Below are positions 23,471-31,695 of a DNA stretch of 44,117 bases, in pieces. The notes beneath the pieces were generated by a model. That model worked only from the letters and a program-made list of their open reading frames with translations. It had not been told where the DNA came from and ran no database searches. Position numbers and translations under genes: made by a program. The stretch's first letter is position 1; each line of letters begins with the position of its first letter. Where the stretch lies: the NCBI GenBank assembly GCA_034437515.1, contig DAOTTX010000320.1, positions 1 through 44,117 of the forward strand, written 5' to 3'. The DNA is from DAOTTX01 sp034437515 (GTDB lineage: Bacteria; Chloroflexota; Anaerolineae; Aggregatilineales; Phototrophicaceae).

Positions 23471-24259
23471 ATGTCTACTTTCGCCACCGTAAATAAAATA
23501 ACGCTGCACTATCAGTTGGACGACCGACCCGATGGTATACCGTTGGTTTTCATCAACTCGCTGGGGACGGATTATCGCATCTGGGATGAGGTCACCGTAC
23601 ACTTCACGAACCGGCATCCAATTCTACGCTATGACAAACGCGGGCACGGCCTTTCTGAAGCGCCACCGCCGCCTTACACCCTCGGTGAACATACAGCAGA
23701 CTTAACCGCGCTGCTCGATCAGCTCAGCCTGCGTCGGGTGATCTTAGTCGGGCTGTCCGTCGGCGGGATGATCGCATTGGATTTCAGCGCCCGTTACCCA
23801 GAGCGCGTCCATGCACTGGTGCTGAGTGACACCGCACCCCAGATCGGCACGGCAGCGATGTGGAACGAGCGCATCGGCAACCTGCGAACCAACGGCATGG
23901 CCTCGATGGTCGGTGCGATCCTACCGCGCTGGTTCGCACCGGCTTTTGCCGACCAGCACCCGGCGGCTTACCAGGGCTATGGGCATATGCTGGCTCGTAC
24001 CCCGCTCGACGGGTATACCGGCACCTGCGAAGCCATCCGTGATGCCGATTTGACGGACGCCAGCCATACAATACAGACACGAACGCTGGTGCTCTGTGGT
24101 GAGCAGGACGCCTCGACCCCGTCGGATTTCATCAGGGAGGCGACCTCACACATACCGGATGTCCGTTTTGAGTTGGTGCCGGATGCGGGTCATCTGCCTT
24201 GCGTGGAACAACCTGATATTTTTTTCGCCGAGATCAATACGTTTCTGGAGGGATTATGA
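23471..24259 (+). CDS. pcaD: 3-oxoadipate enol-lactonase
   Basis: Alpha/beta hydrolase of 262 aa with nucleophile Ser96 (GLSVGGM), Asp213 and His241 (GHLPCVEQP). The length, the DKRGHGLSE motif and the pca neighbours identify PcaD, which hydrolyses beta-ketoadipate enol-lactone to beta-ketoadipate. Its last bases overlap pcaC by ATGA (24256-24259). In some bacteria pcaD and pcaC are fused as pcaL; here they are adjacent and overlapping but still separate. Confidence 0.88.
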   Translation: MSTFATVNKITLHYQLDDRPDGIPLVFINSLGTDYRIWDEVTVHFTNRHPILRYDKRGHGLSEAPPPPYTLGEHTADLTALLDQLSLRRVILVGLSVGGMIALDFSARYPERVHALVLSDTAPQIGTAAMWNERIGNLRTNGMASMVGAILPRWFAPAFADQHPAAYQGYGHMLARTPLDGYTGTCEAIRDADLTDASHTIQTRTLVLCGEQDASTPSDFIREATSHIPDVRFELVPDAGHLPCVEQPDIFFAEINTFLEGL

Positions 24260-24669
24260 GTAAATTTGACACTGGTATGCAGGTGCGGCGCTCCGTGTTG
24301 GGAGATGCACACGTTGACCGCGCCGAGGCCAACAAAACCACTTTCGATGCTGACTTCCAGCGGCTTATCACCGATTTTGCATGGGGCAGCGTATGGACGC
24401 GCGGCGGCATCGAGCGTGAGACACGACATCTGCTCACAATTGCACTGCTGGCGGCGCTGGGCCACACTCACGAACTCGCCATGCATATCCGCGCTACACA
24501 GAACACCGACGTTACCCCCGCACAGGTCAAGGAGGTGCTGCATCAGGTCGCCGTGTATGCTGGTGTCCCGGCGGCGAACTCAGCGTTTAGTACCGCCAAA
24601 CAGGTTTATCAGGAATTAGGAATCAACTTAGATTTTAAGGGAGATCACGACGATGACACCACCGGATAA
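24256..24669 (+). CDS. pcaC: 4-carboxymuconolactone decarboxylase
   Basis: 137 aa, typical PcaC length. It shows family wording throughout: MQVRRSVLGDAHVDRA, GSVWTRGGIERETRHL, LGHTHELAMHIRA and EVLHQVAVYAGVPAAN. It decarboxylates 4-carboxymuconolactone to beta-ketoadipate enol-lactone, the substrate of PcaD. It overlaps pcaD by 4 bases and pcaH by 17. Confidence 0.95.
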   Translation: MSKFDTGMQVRRSVLGDAHVDRAEANKTTFDADFQRLITDFAWGSVWTRGGIERETRHLLTIALLAALGHTHELAMHIRATQNTDVTPAQVKEVLHQVAVYAGVPAANSAFSTAKQVYQELGINLDFKGDHDDDTTG

Positions 24670-25375
24670 ATCACTTACATCGCTGGATCGAACCCAGCAT
24701 CCACCTTATTTACATGAACCTTATAAGTCCACTGTGTTGCGTTCACCACGCAAACCGTTGATCGCCATGCCGCAGACTCTCTCCGAACTGACCGCGCCCG
24801 TCTTTGGAGATGACGCGGTGAACGAGATCGACGCCGACCTGACCCTGAATGCGCGGGTCAACGGTGAACCCATCGGTGAGCGTATTCTGGTCACCGGGCG
24901 TTTGTTGGACGAACGCGGCGACCCTGTTCGTAACGCGCTGGTGGAGATCTGGCAGGCCAACGCGACCGGGCGCTATCTGCACAAACGTGACCAGCACGAT
25001 GCCCCCCTCGACCCCAACTTCACCGGGGCAGGGCGGGCGCTTACCGACGATAACGGCAACTATCGCTTTACCACCGTGCGACCGGGGGCCTATCCCTGGG
25101 GCAACCACGAGAACGCCTGGCGTCCGGCACATATTCATTTCTCTGTGTTCGGGAACAACTTTCTCTCACGGCTGGTCACGCAGATGTATTTCCCCGGCGA
25201 TCCACTGCACGGACTTGACCCGATCTTGAGCGGCATTCCCGACGAGAAAAGCCGTCAGCGGTTGATTGCCGATTACGCGCATGACATCACACAACCGGCG
25301 TGGGCGCTCGGCTATCGCTTCGACATCGTGGTCTGTGGTACACAGATGACACCCTTCGAGACGCGGAAGGCCTGA
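24653..25375 (+). CDS. pcaH: Protocatechuate 3,4-dioxygenase beta subunit
   Basis: 240 aa. The four non-heme Fe(III) ligands are present as Tyr108, Tyr147, His160 and His162, the same numbering I recall for the Pseudomonas putida beta chain (Tyr408, Tyr447, His460, His462 in structural numbering). The core beta sandwich carries VEIWQANATGRYLHKRD and RPAHIHFSVFG. It cleaves protocatechuate between its hydroxyls (intradiol) to 3-carboxy-cis,cis-muconate, as a hetero-oligomer with PcaG. GGGAG lies 9 bases before ATG 24653, inside the end of pcaC. Confidence 0.96.
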   Translation: MTPPDKSLTSLDRTQHPPYLHEPYKSTVLRSPRKPLIAMPQTLSELTAPVFGDDAVNEIDADLTLNARVNGEPIGERILVTGRLLDERGDPVRNALVEIWQANATGRYLHKRDQHDAPLDPNFTGAGRALTDDNGNYRFTTVRPGAYPWGNHENAWRPAHIHFSVFGNNFLSRLVTQMYFPGDPLHGLDPILSGIPDEKSRQRLIADYAHDITQPAWALGYRFDIVVCGTQMTPFETRKA

Positions 25376-25378
25376 GCG

Positions 25379-25951
25379 ATGGAAAAGAAACAGACCCCTA
25401 GCCAGACGGTCGGCCCGTACTTTCGTATCGGCTTGATCTACGGCGAAGACCAGAACGTCCTCGTCAACGAGCATACGCGCGGCGAACGCATCGTAATTAC
25501 GGGTGCGGTATTAGATGGTGCCGGGGAACCGGTCGATGATGCCATGGTCGAGATCTGGCAAGCCGATGCAAACGGCGTCTTCAACCATCCCGCCGACCCA
25601 CGTCACACCCATGCCGACCCACACTTCGGTGGTTTTGGACGGGCAGAGAACCGCGACGGCGGTGTTTACACATTCACGACGGTCAAACCCGGTGCGGTCA
25701 TAGATGCTGATGGCAGCGTGCAAGCACCGCACGTTAATCTGCGTGTGTTTGCACGAGGGATGCTCGTCCATGCCATCACGCGAGTCTATTTCGCCAACGA
25801 GGACAACGAGGACGACCCGATTCTCAATCTCGTACCGGCTGAGCGTCGAGAAACACTCATCGTCCAGCTTGAGCCGGGTGAGGGCTTACCGACTTACTGC
25901 TTCAACATCGTCCTACAGGGGGAGCACGAAACCGTCTTCTTTGAGCTATGA
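25379..25951 (+). CDS. pcaG: Protocatechuate 3,4-dioxygenase alpha subunit
   Basis: 190 aa with the intradiol dioxygenase fold (SQTVGPYFRIGL, VEIWQADANGVFNHP, FGRAENRDGGVYTFTTVKPG, PHVNLRVFARGM). As in other alpha subunits the iron ligands are not all kept, and the chain contributes to the substrate pocket of PcaH. It begins 3 bases after the pcaH stop and overlaps pcaB by 4 bases. Confidence 0.95.
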   Translation: MEKKQTPSQTVGPYFRIGLIYGEDQNVLVNEHTRGERIVITGAVLDGAGEPVDDAMVEIWQADANGVFNHPADPRHTHADPHFGGFGRAENRDGGVYTFTTVKPGAVIDADGSVQAPHVNLRVFARGMLVHAITRVYFANEDNEDDPILNLVPAERRETLIVQLEPGEGLPTYCFNIVLQGEHETVFFEL

Positions 25952-27264
25952 GCCTATATACACCGCTTTTCAGCCAACCTGCGATGGACGAAATTCTCGA
26001 TGATGCGCGCTTCGTCCGTTACATGATTCAATTTGAAGTCATGCTGGCACAAGCACAGGGGGAAGTCGAGATGATCCCCGCCGAAGCTGCCCGGCACATC
26101 CGAGAAGCGACTTTCGAGATTGACCAGAGCCAGCTCGCACGGGGTGTAGAGCAGGCGGGCGTGCCGACAATCGCGCTGCTGCGGCAGATGCGTGAACAAC
26201 TCAACGATGAGGCGGCGCTCTATCTGCATTGGGGGGCGACTACCCAGGACGTGATGGATACCGCGCTGGTGCTGCAACTCCGAGACGCGCTCAACCACCT
26301 GCAAGGTCAACTTCGGGTGCTGCTGCGTCGTCTCTCCACGCTGGCAGACCAGCACCGGGATACCCTCATGGTCGCCCGGACGCACTTACAACAAGCCTTG
26401 CCGACCACCTTCGGGTTAAAGGTCGCCGGATGGGGTGCGCCATTGCTGCGCCACCTCGAACGGCTGCGCGAACTGCGTCCCCGGTTGCTGTTGGTACAGC
26501 TTGGTGGCGCTGCCGGGACGCTGGCGTCAATGGGCGAGGCGGGCCTCGAAGTACGGGAAAACCTGGCGGCGCGGCTTGGCCTCGGCCTGCCGGTGCTCCC
26601 CTGGCACACCGCACGGGACAACCCGGTTGAACTGGCAAGCTGGCTTTCCATGCTGACCGGCAGTCTGGCGAAGATGGCGCAGGACATCATCCTGATGGCA
26701 CAAACCGAGATCGGTGAGGTGCTCGAATCCGATGACACGACGCGAGGCAGTTCCAGCACACTGCCGCAAAAGCGCAACCCGGTCATCAGCGAGGGGATCA
26801 TCGCGGCGGCACGGACGAATGCCGCGCTCGTCGCGGCGATGCATCAGGCGTTGATCCAGGAACACGAACGTGCAACCGGTAACTGGCAGGTCGAGTGGGT
26901 CACCCTGCCGCAGATGCTCCGCTTGACAGCCAGTGCGCTTGAGAAGGCGGTGTTTCTCAGTGCCAATCTGGTCGTCAATGTCGAGCGGATGCGCGCTAAC
27001 CTCGCCGCATCGAACGGTGTGCTGCTCGCAGAACGGGTCAGCCTGGCACTTGCGCCAGAGCTGGGCAGAAAAGGGGCAAAAGCACAGGTGCGCGATGCTT
27101 GCATGACCGCCGTTGGAGGCAACCGGCACCTGATCGACGTATTAGAAGAACAAATCGACATCGCGCTAGACTGGGATGCGCTCCGTGATGAGGCGACGTA
27201 TCTAGGCGCAGCCGATGCTTTTATTGATCGTATACTGAAGCTTATCGAGGAAGAAAACAAATGA
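25948..27264 (+). CDS. pcaB: 3-carboxy-cis,cis-muconate cycloisomerase
   Basis: 438 aa member of the fumarase/aspartase superfamily. It has THLQQALPTTFG (145-156) and the superfamily signature GSSSTLPQKRNP (267-278; Leu where Met is usual). It lactonises 3-carboxymuconate to 4-carboxymuconolactone, feeding PcaC. It overlaps both neighbours by 4 bases. The adenylosuccinate-lyase alternative is made unlikely by the pca context and the C-terminal length. Confidence 0.93.
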   Translation: MSLYTPLFSQPAMDEILDDARFVRYMIQFEVMLAQAQGEVEMIPAEAARHIREATFEIDQSQLARGVEQAGVPTIALLRQMREQLNDEAALYLHWGATTQDVMDTALVLQLRDALNHLQGQLRVLLRRLSTLADQHRDTLMVARTHLQQALPTTFGLKVAGWGAPLLRHLERLRELRPRLLLVQLGGAAGTLASMGEAGLEVRENLAARLGLGLPVLPWHTARDNPVELASWLSMLTGSLAKMAQDIILMAQTEIGEVLESDDTTRGSSSTLPQKRNPVISEGIIAAARTNAALVAAMHQALIQEHERATGNWQVEWVTLPQMLRLTASALEKAVFLSANLVVNVERMRANLAASNGVLLAERVSLALAPELGRKGAKAQVRDACMTAVGGNRHLIDVLEEQIDIALDWDALRDEATYLGAADAFIDRILKLIEEENK

Positions 27265-28535
27265 ATGACGTGGTGATAGTCAGTGCAGTGCGCACACCAA
27301 TCGGACGAATTCGCGGCGCACTTTCCAGCGTGCGGCCCGACGATCTCGCCGGGTTGGTTATCAAAGAGGCCGTCGAACGTGCCGGGGTCGAACCGGAACT
27401 GATCGAAGAAGTGTATATGGGCTGCGCGAATCAAGCTGGTGAAGATAACCGGAACGTTGCCCGGATGGGGTTGCTGTTGGCGGGTCTGCCGGAGCACGTC
27501 GGCGGGGTGACCTTCAACCGGCTGTGCGCCAGCGGCTTAAACGCGGTCAATCAGGCGGCACGGGCGATTAAGTGTGGTGAAGGAGATATCTACGTCGCGG
27601 GTGGTGTGGAAAGCATGACCCGTGCGCCTTATTCCATGCCCAAAAACCCGACCGCATTCGGGCCGTCGGGCAACATCACCGGGTGGGATACGACCCTGGG
27701 TTGGCGCTACCCGAACCCGTCAATGGCAGAGATGTTTCCGCTAGAAGCAATGGGCGAGACTGCCGAAAACATCTACGAGCGGAGCTGTGTCGGTGAGATT
27801 GCAGGCGGAGCCATCACCCGTGAGGAACAGGATCGCTTCGCGCTGCAAAGCCAGCAGCGTGCGGTGGACGCGATCAATCACGGCTACTTTGAGCGCGAGA
27901 TTATCCCGGTCAGCATCCCACAACGTAAAGGCGACCCCGTTACCGTCAGCGTAGATGAGCATCCGTTCTATCGCCAGACGGAAAACGGCTATGAGGTCGC
28001 CACGACAATAGAGAAACTCGGCAAATTACGGACAGTCTTCCGTGAGGGCGGCTCGGTGACGGCGGGGAACTCCAGCGGGTTGAACGATGGTGCTTGTGCG
28101 CTGGTGTTGATGTCCGAGGCGAAGGCCAACGAGTTAGACATCCGTCCGCTGGCACGCTGGCACGGCTCGGCGGCGGTCGGCGTTGACCCGCGTGTGATGG
28201 GCCTCGGTCCGGTCGGCGCGACGTGGAAGGTCTTACAGCGCACCGGCCTGAGCATAGACGCGCTTGACCTGGTCGAACTCAACGAAGCGTTTGCAGTCCA
28301 GTCTATTGCCGTGCTGAGAGAACTCGGCCTTAGTGAAGACATCGTCAACGTCAATGGTGGGGCGATTGCGCTCGGTCACCCGTTGGGCTGCTCCGGCGCA
28401 CGCATCCTGACCACGCTGCTTTATGAGATGCACCGTCGTGCGGAAGCCGGGGAGCAGATGCGCTATGGGTTGGCGATGTTGTGTGTCGGTGTAGGGCAGG
28501 GCGAGGCCACAATCATCGAAAGGGTGGACGCCTGA
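27261..28535 (+). CDS. pcaF: Beta-ketoadipyl-CoA thiolase
   Basis: 424 aa thiolase with Cys89 (NRLCASGLNAV), the NEAFAVQ motif, His373 (GHPLGCSGARI) and Cys408 (LCVGVGQG). It splits 3-oxoadipyl-CoA into succinyl-CoA and acetyl-CoA, the last step of the pathway. It is slightly longer than the usual 400 aa. It overlaps pcaB by 4 bases and the CoA-transferase by 1 base (TGATG). Specificity is by context; acetyl-CoA acetyltransferase would look similar. Confidence 0.9.
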   Translation: MNDVVIVSAVRTPIGRIRGALSSVRPDDLAGLVIKEAVERAGVEPELIEEVYMGCANQAGEDNRNVARMGLLLAGLPEHVGGVTFNRLCASGLNAVNQAARAIKCGEGDIYVAGGVESMTRAPYSMPKNPTAFGPSGNITGWDTTLGWRYPNPSMAEMFPLEAMGETAENIYERSCVGEIAGGAITREEQDRFALQSQQRAVDAINHGYFEREIIPVSIPQRKGDPVTVSVDEHPFYRQTENGYEVATTIEKLGKLRTVFREGGSVTAGNSSGLNDGACALVLMSEAKANELDIRPLARWHGSAAVGVDPRVMGLGPVGATWKVLQRTGLSIDALDLVELNEAFAVQSIAVLRELGLSEDIVNVNGGAIALGHPLGCSGARILTTLLYEMHRRAEAGEQMRYGLAMLCVGVGQGEATIIERVDA

Positions 28536-29872
28536 TGCAGACTGTACCGCAGATCACCGCTGACGAAGCCGCCGCACTGGTCAAAGATGGTGCTGTGTTG
28601 ATGGCGGGTGGCTTCGGTATGACCGGCAACCCGGTTCATCTGCTCCACGCACTGGCAAAAACGGATACCCACAATATCACTTACATCGGGAACAACGTCG
28701 GTGAACCTGGGTTAGGTGGGGGGCGTATGCTGCGCAATGGACAGATCAAGAAAGCCATCGGCTCGTTTTTCACCAGCAACCCGGAGGCTGTCGCTGCCGC
28801 GCAATCTGGCGATATGGCTTTTCAGTTAATCCCCCAGGGATCACTGGCGGAGGCCATCCGTGCGGGTGGTGCGGGGATCGGTGGCTTCTACACACCCACC
28901 ACCGCCGGGACGACCATCGCTGAGGGCAGTGACACCCGCGACATCGACGGTCAGGCACATGTCTTCGTGCCCGGTTTGCGGGCGGATGTCGCTTTCATCC
29001 GTGCGTGGACAGCGGATACGGCTGGTAATCTGGTTTACCGGATGACGGAACAGAACTTTAACAAAGCGATGGCGACAGCGGCGGATCTGGTCATCGCCGA
29101 AGTAGAGCACATCGTCCCCGTGGGCGAACTTGACCCGAACACCATTCACACACCGGGCAACTTTGTCGATTATCTGGTGCAGGCGTCAGTGAGCCTGGAA
29201 GACCTGGGGTCGTCGGCATCAGTGGCGGGCAGCAGTAAAAGGGTCGATGAAGCCCGTATGAACATGGCCCGCCGCGCATTAGCAGAACTGCATCCCGGTG
29301 ATGTGGTCAATCTAGGCATCGGTATCCCGACGCTGGTCGCCGATTTGATCGAGCCATCACACGGGATCATCCTACATACAGAAAATGGGATGATCGGCGT
29401 CGGCCCGGCACCGGAAAATGGCGGGGCGATGGACTATCCGGTCAACGCCGGTAAGATCCCCGTGACCGCGCTGCCGGGCAGCAGTTACTTCGACAGTGCC
29501 GACTCGTTCGCTATGATCCGAGGTGGGCATATTGACGTCGCCATTATGGGCGGCTTACAGGTCGATGAGCAGGCCAATCTGGCGAACTGGGCCGTGCCCG
29601 GTAAGCCGTTGCTGGGCGTCGGTGGGGCGATGGATCTTGCATCCGGGGCGCGGCGCTTGATCGTCACCATGACCCACACAAGCCGTGACGGCGTCTCCAA
29701 AATTGTACCGGAATGCTCACTGCCGCTGACTGCCGCGGGGGCGGTTGACCTAGTGATTACCGATCTCGCTGTGTTCGGTTACGAAGACGGTCATCTCAAA
29801 TTACTGGAGGTTATGCCCGGTGTTGAGATTGACGAAGTACGTGCCAAAACGGCGGCACATTTTGTCGAGTGA
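28535..29872 (+). CDS. pcaIJ: Fused 3-oxoadipate CoA-transferase (PcaI-PcaJ)
   Basis: 445 aa protein containing both halves of a family-I CoA-transferase, normally two genes. The alpha half (about 1-225) has VLMAGGFGMTGNP and the characteristic GGAGIGGFYTPT. A short linker rich in Ser (about 224-236) leads to the beta half (about 237-445) with VVNLGIGIPTLVAD and catalytic Glu283 in ENGMIGVGP. It moves CoA from succinyl-CoA to 3-oxoadipate. ATG 28535 is coupled to the pcaF stop. The same fold serves 3-oxoacid (SCOT) transferases, where fusion is common, but position in the pca operon favours oxoadipate. Confidence 0.88.
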   Translation: MQTVPQITADEAAALVKDGAVLMAGGFGMTGNPVHLLHALAKTDTHNITYIGNNVGEPGLGGGRMLRNGQIKKAIGSFFTSNPEAVAAAQSGDMAFQLIPQGSLAEAIRAGGAGIGGFYTPTTAGTTIAEGSDTRDIDGQAHVFVPGLRADVAFIRAWTADTAGNLVYRMTEQNFNKAMATAADLVIAEVEHIVPVGELDPNTIHTPGNFVDYLVQASVSLEDLGSSASVAGSSKRVDEARMNMARRALAELHPGDVVNLGIGIPTLVADLIEPSHGIILHTENGMIGVGPAPENGGAMDYPVNAGKIPVTALPGSSYFDSADSFAMIRGGHIDVAIMGGLQVDEQANLANWAVPGKPLLGVGGAMDLASGARRLIVTMTHTSRDGVSKIVPECSLPLTAAGAVDLVITDLAVFGYEDGHLKLLEVMPGVEIDEVRAKTAAHFVE

Positions 29873-29883
29873 GGACATGTCTC

Positions 29884-30288
29884 ATGCGGATTTACGTTGT
29901 TTTGTCGATAGTCATTCTTCTGCTGACGGCCTGTAGCTCCGACGAGGGTGACACGAACACACCAGGCGTGGAGGCGGTCAGCATCACCGATGGTGACGCT
30001 ACACGCGGTGCCGAACTTTTCAACGCCACCATCAACCGGCAGCCAAGCTGCGCGAGCTGCCACAGCCTTGATGGGTCAGCCGGTGTCGGCCCGACACTGG
30101 CCGGTTTTGGCGCGGTCGCCCGGGTTCGTGTCGAAGGCGAGAGCGCCCACGAATATGCTTATAGCAGCCTCGTCGATCCGGGGGCGTATCTCGTCGGCGA
30201 CCATGCCAACGTGATGCCCGCGACCTACAGCGAGATGTTCACACGGCAAGAACTCGCCGATCTGGTCGCCTACATCCTCGACCAGTGA
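29884..30288 (+). CDS. Monoheme cytochrome c lipoprotein
   Basis: 134 aa. A short signal peptide ends in the lipobox LLTAC (Cys17), so the protein should be lipid-anchored outside the cytoplasmic membrane. The heme site is CASCH (56-60) and the likely axial ligand is Met111 (NVMPATYSEMF), followed by ELADLVAYIL. I use ATG 29884 with GAGGA about 8 bases upstream; GTG 29869 overlapping the previous stop is the alternative. It is the last gene of the pca operon, 11 bases after pcaIJ. None of the cytoplasmic pca enzymes needs a cytochrome, so it may serve the P450 partner chain or a respiratory link. Role unknown. Confidence 0.85.
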   Translation: MRIYVVLSIVILLLTACSSDEGDTNTPGVEAVSITDGDATRGAELFNATINRQPSCASCHSLDGSAGVGPTLAGFGAVARVRVEGESAHEYAYSSLVDPGAYLVGDHANVMPATYSEMFTRQELADLVAYILDQ

Positions 30289-30300
30289 TGGCGAGGCGGC

Positions 30301-31182
30301 CTACGTCCAGGTGCGGGTTTCCCAGCGCCATTTCTCCTCTTCGGCGAACTGGCGCATGTTCTTTGGAGGACGTTCGAGCAACATCTCAAGCTCGTCGGAT
30401 TTTTGGGCGTTACTGCCCTGCCGCGTCAGCCGGTAGACGATGGTCATAAACAGGATGACATCCCATTTGACACCACGTCGCCACATGCGCCAGATGAACC
30501 GCAGCGGGTGCGGGTCGGTATATTCGATGGGCTTATCCAGTGCGTCAGCGAGGATTGCCGCCGTCTCCTCCATGTTGATGTTTTCCGGCCCGGCCAATGT
30601 GTAAGCACGGTTGCGGTGTGGGTCCGGGTTCTTCATAATGCGGATCACGACCTCGGCGACATCACGCGCATCGATGATAGTCATTCTACCGTCTGACCCC
30701 GGGATGAATAACTCGTTGTGCTCCATAATATCGACGCCGTGTGTGGAAATCCCCCGGCAAAAGTTCTGCATAAAGTATGTGCAACGCAGGAACGTGTAAG
30801 GAATGCCACACTGCTCGATATATCGTTCGACATGATAATGAGGCACGATCTTGTGTTTGTCCGCGCCGGGGACATCCAGATAAACGATATGCTTGACATC
30901 ACGCTTGACCAACTCGTCGATGAAGGGCTTCATCCAGCGGTTGACGTTACGTGGTTGTGGCAGCGGGAACACCAAGAAGACCTGATCCACACCTTCGAGT
31001 ACGGCATCCCATGTGCTCTGGTCGGCATAACTGAATTTGACAACGGGAACGTCTTCGCCGTAGAGCTTCTTCAGCTTCGACGGCGTGTGTGCCGCTAACC
31101 GGTACGGCATTGGGTTGTTTTCGATACAATATTTTGCGACCTCGCCGCCGACGTTGCCGGTTGGTGCTGTGACCAGTAACAT
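30301..31182 (-). CDS. NmrA-like NAD(P)-binding protein (atypical SDR)
   Basis: 293 aa with the Rossmann start LLVTAPTGNVGGEVA, HIVYLDVPGADKHKI and IIDARDVAEVV, typical of the NmrA/HSCARG group. These act as NADP(H) sensors or quinone/isoflavone reductase-like enzymes. The normal SDR Tyr-x3-Lys is not obvious. ATG 31182 is preceded by GGAGG at 9 bases. It is divergent from an HxlR regulator, a frequent pairing for redox or electrophile-responsive genes, and convergent with the pca operon end (12 bases). Substrate unknown. Confidence 0.8.
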   Translation of the reverse strand: MLLVTAPTGNVGGEVAKYCIENNPMPYRLAAHTPSKLKKLYGEDVPVVKFSYADQSTWDAVLEGVDQVFLVFPLPQPRNVNRWMKPFIDELVKRDVKHIVYLDVPGADKHKIVPHYHVERYIEQCGIPYTFLRCTYFMQNFCRGISTHGVDIMEHNELFIPGSDGRMTIIDARDVAEVVIRIMKNPDPHRNRAYTLAGPENINMEETAAILADALDKPIEYTDPHPLRFIWRMWRRGVKWDVILFMTIVYRLTRQGSNAQKSDELEMLLERPPKNMRQFAEEEKWRWETRTWT

Positions 31183-31286
31183 ATCTGTGTGCCTCCGCCT
31201 ATCCAACGTAATTTGCTTTAAACCAGAATATTATTTTTGTAAAACATATCAGGTGGTCGCACGTTATGCAAGAAGGCACAAAAATG

Positions 31287-31309
31287 TGCTATAGTATCAT
31301 CCATGATAC
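31287..31309 (+). promoter_or_regulatory. Extended -10 promoter with overlapping palindromic operator of the HxlR gene
   Basis: TGCTATAGT at 31287-31295 is an extended -10 element. It is immediately overlapped by GTATCAT-CC-ATGATAC (31294-31309), a perfect 7-base inverted repeat with a 2-base spacer, 21 bases before the HxlR start. HxlR regulators bind such short-spaced palindromes, so autorepression and control of the divergent NmrA gene are likely. Confidence 0.65.
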
Positions 31310-31330
31310 CTTTGGAATTGAGAACAAGCG

Positions 31331-31693
31331 ATGACTGACAAATCATCCGCACGCGCACCGGTCGAAATCACCCTTGATGTGATCGGCGGCAAGTGGAAGC
31401 CGTTGATTATCTACTTTTTGATGCAGCGAACCATGCGATTTAACGAGTTACGCCGCGCCATCCCAGCGGTGACGCAGCGTATGTTGACTCGCCATTTGCG
31501 CGAGTTGGAGGCCTACGGCATCATCCACCGGGAAGTCTACCCGGAGGTGCCGCCGCGTGTTGAATATTCCCTCACGGAACAGGGCTATTCGCTTAAACCC
31601 GTGCTAGATGCCATGCTAGAGTGGGGCACGCATTATCTGGCGCAAAACCCTGACCTGACCATGAAAACGCCTGACGACCTCAAGCAGGATTGA
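31331..31693 (+). CDS. HxlR-family transcriptional regulator
   Basis: 120 aa winged-helix protein with the HxlR hallmarks: DVIGGKWKPLIIYFL, MRFNELRRAIPAVTQRMLTR, LRELEAYGIIHREVY and YSLTEQGYSLKPVLDAM. The family cysteine near the N-terminus (redox/aldehyde sensing) is missing: the segment reads VEITLDVIGGKW. Its stop lies 2 bases before the stop of the convergent 3-hydroxyacyl-CoA dehydrogenase gene. Confidence 0.9.
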   Translation: MTDKSSARAPVEITLDVIGGKWKPLIIYFLMQRTMRFNELRRAIPAVTQRMLTRHLRELEAYGIIHREVYPEVPPRVEYSLTEQGYSLKPVLDAMLEWGTHYLAQNPDLTMKTPDDLKQD

Positions 31694-31695
31694 GC

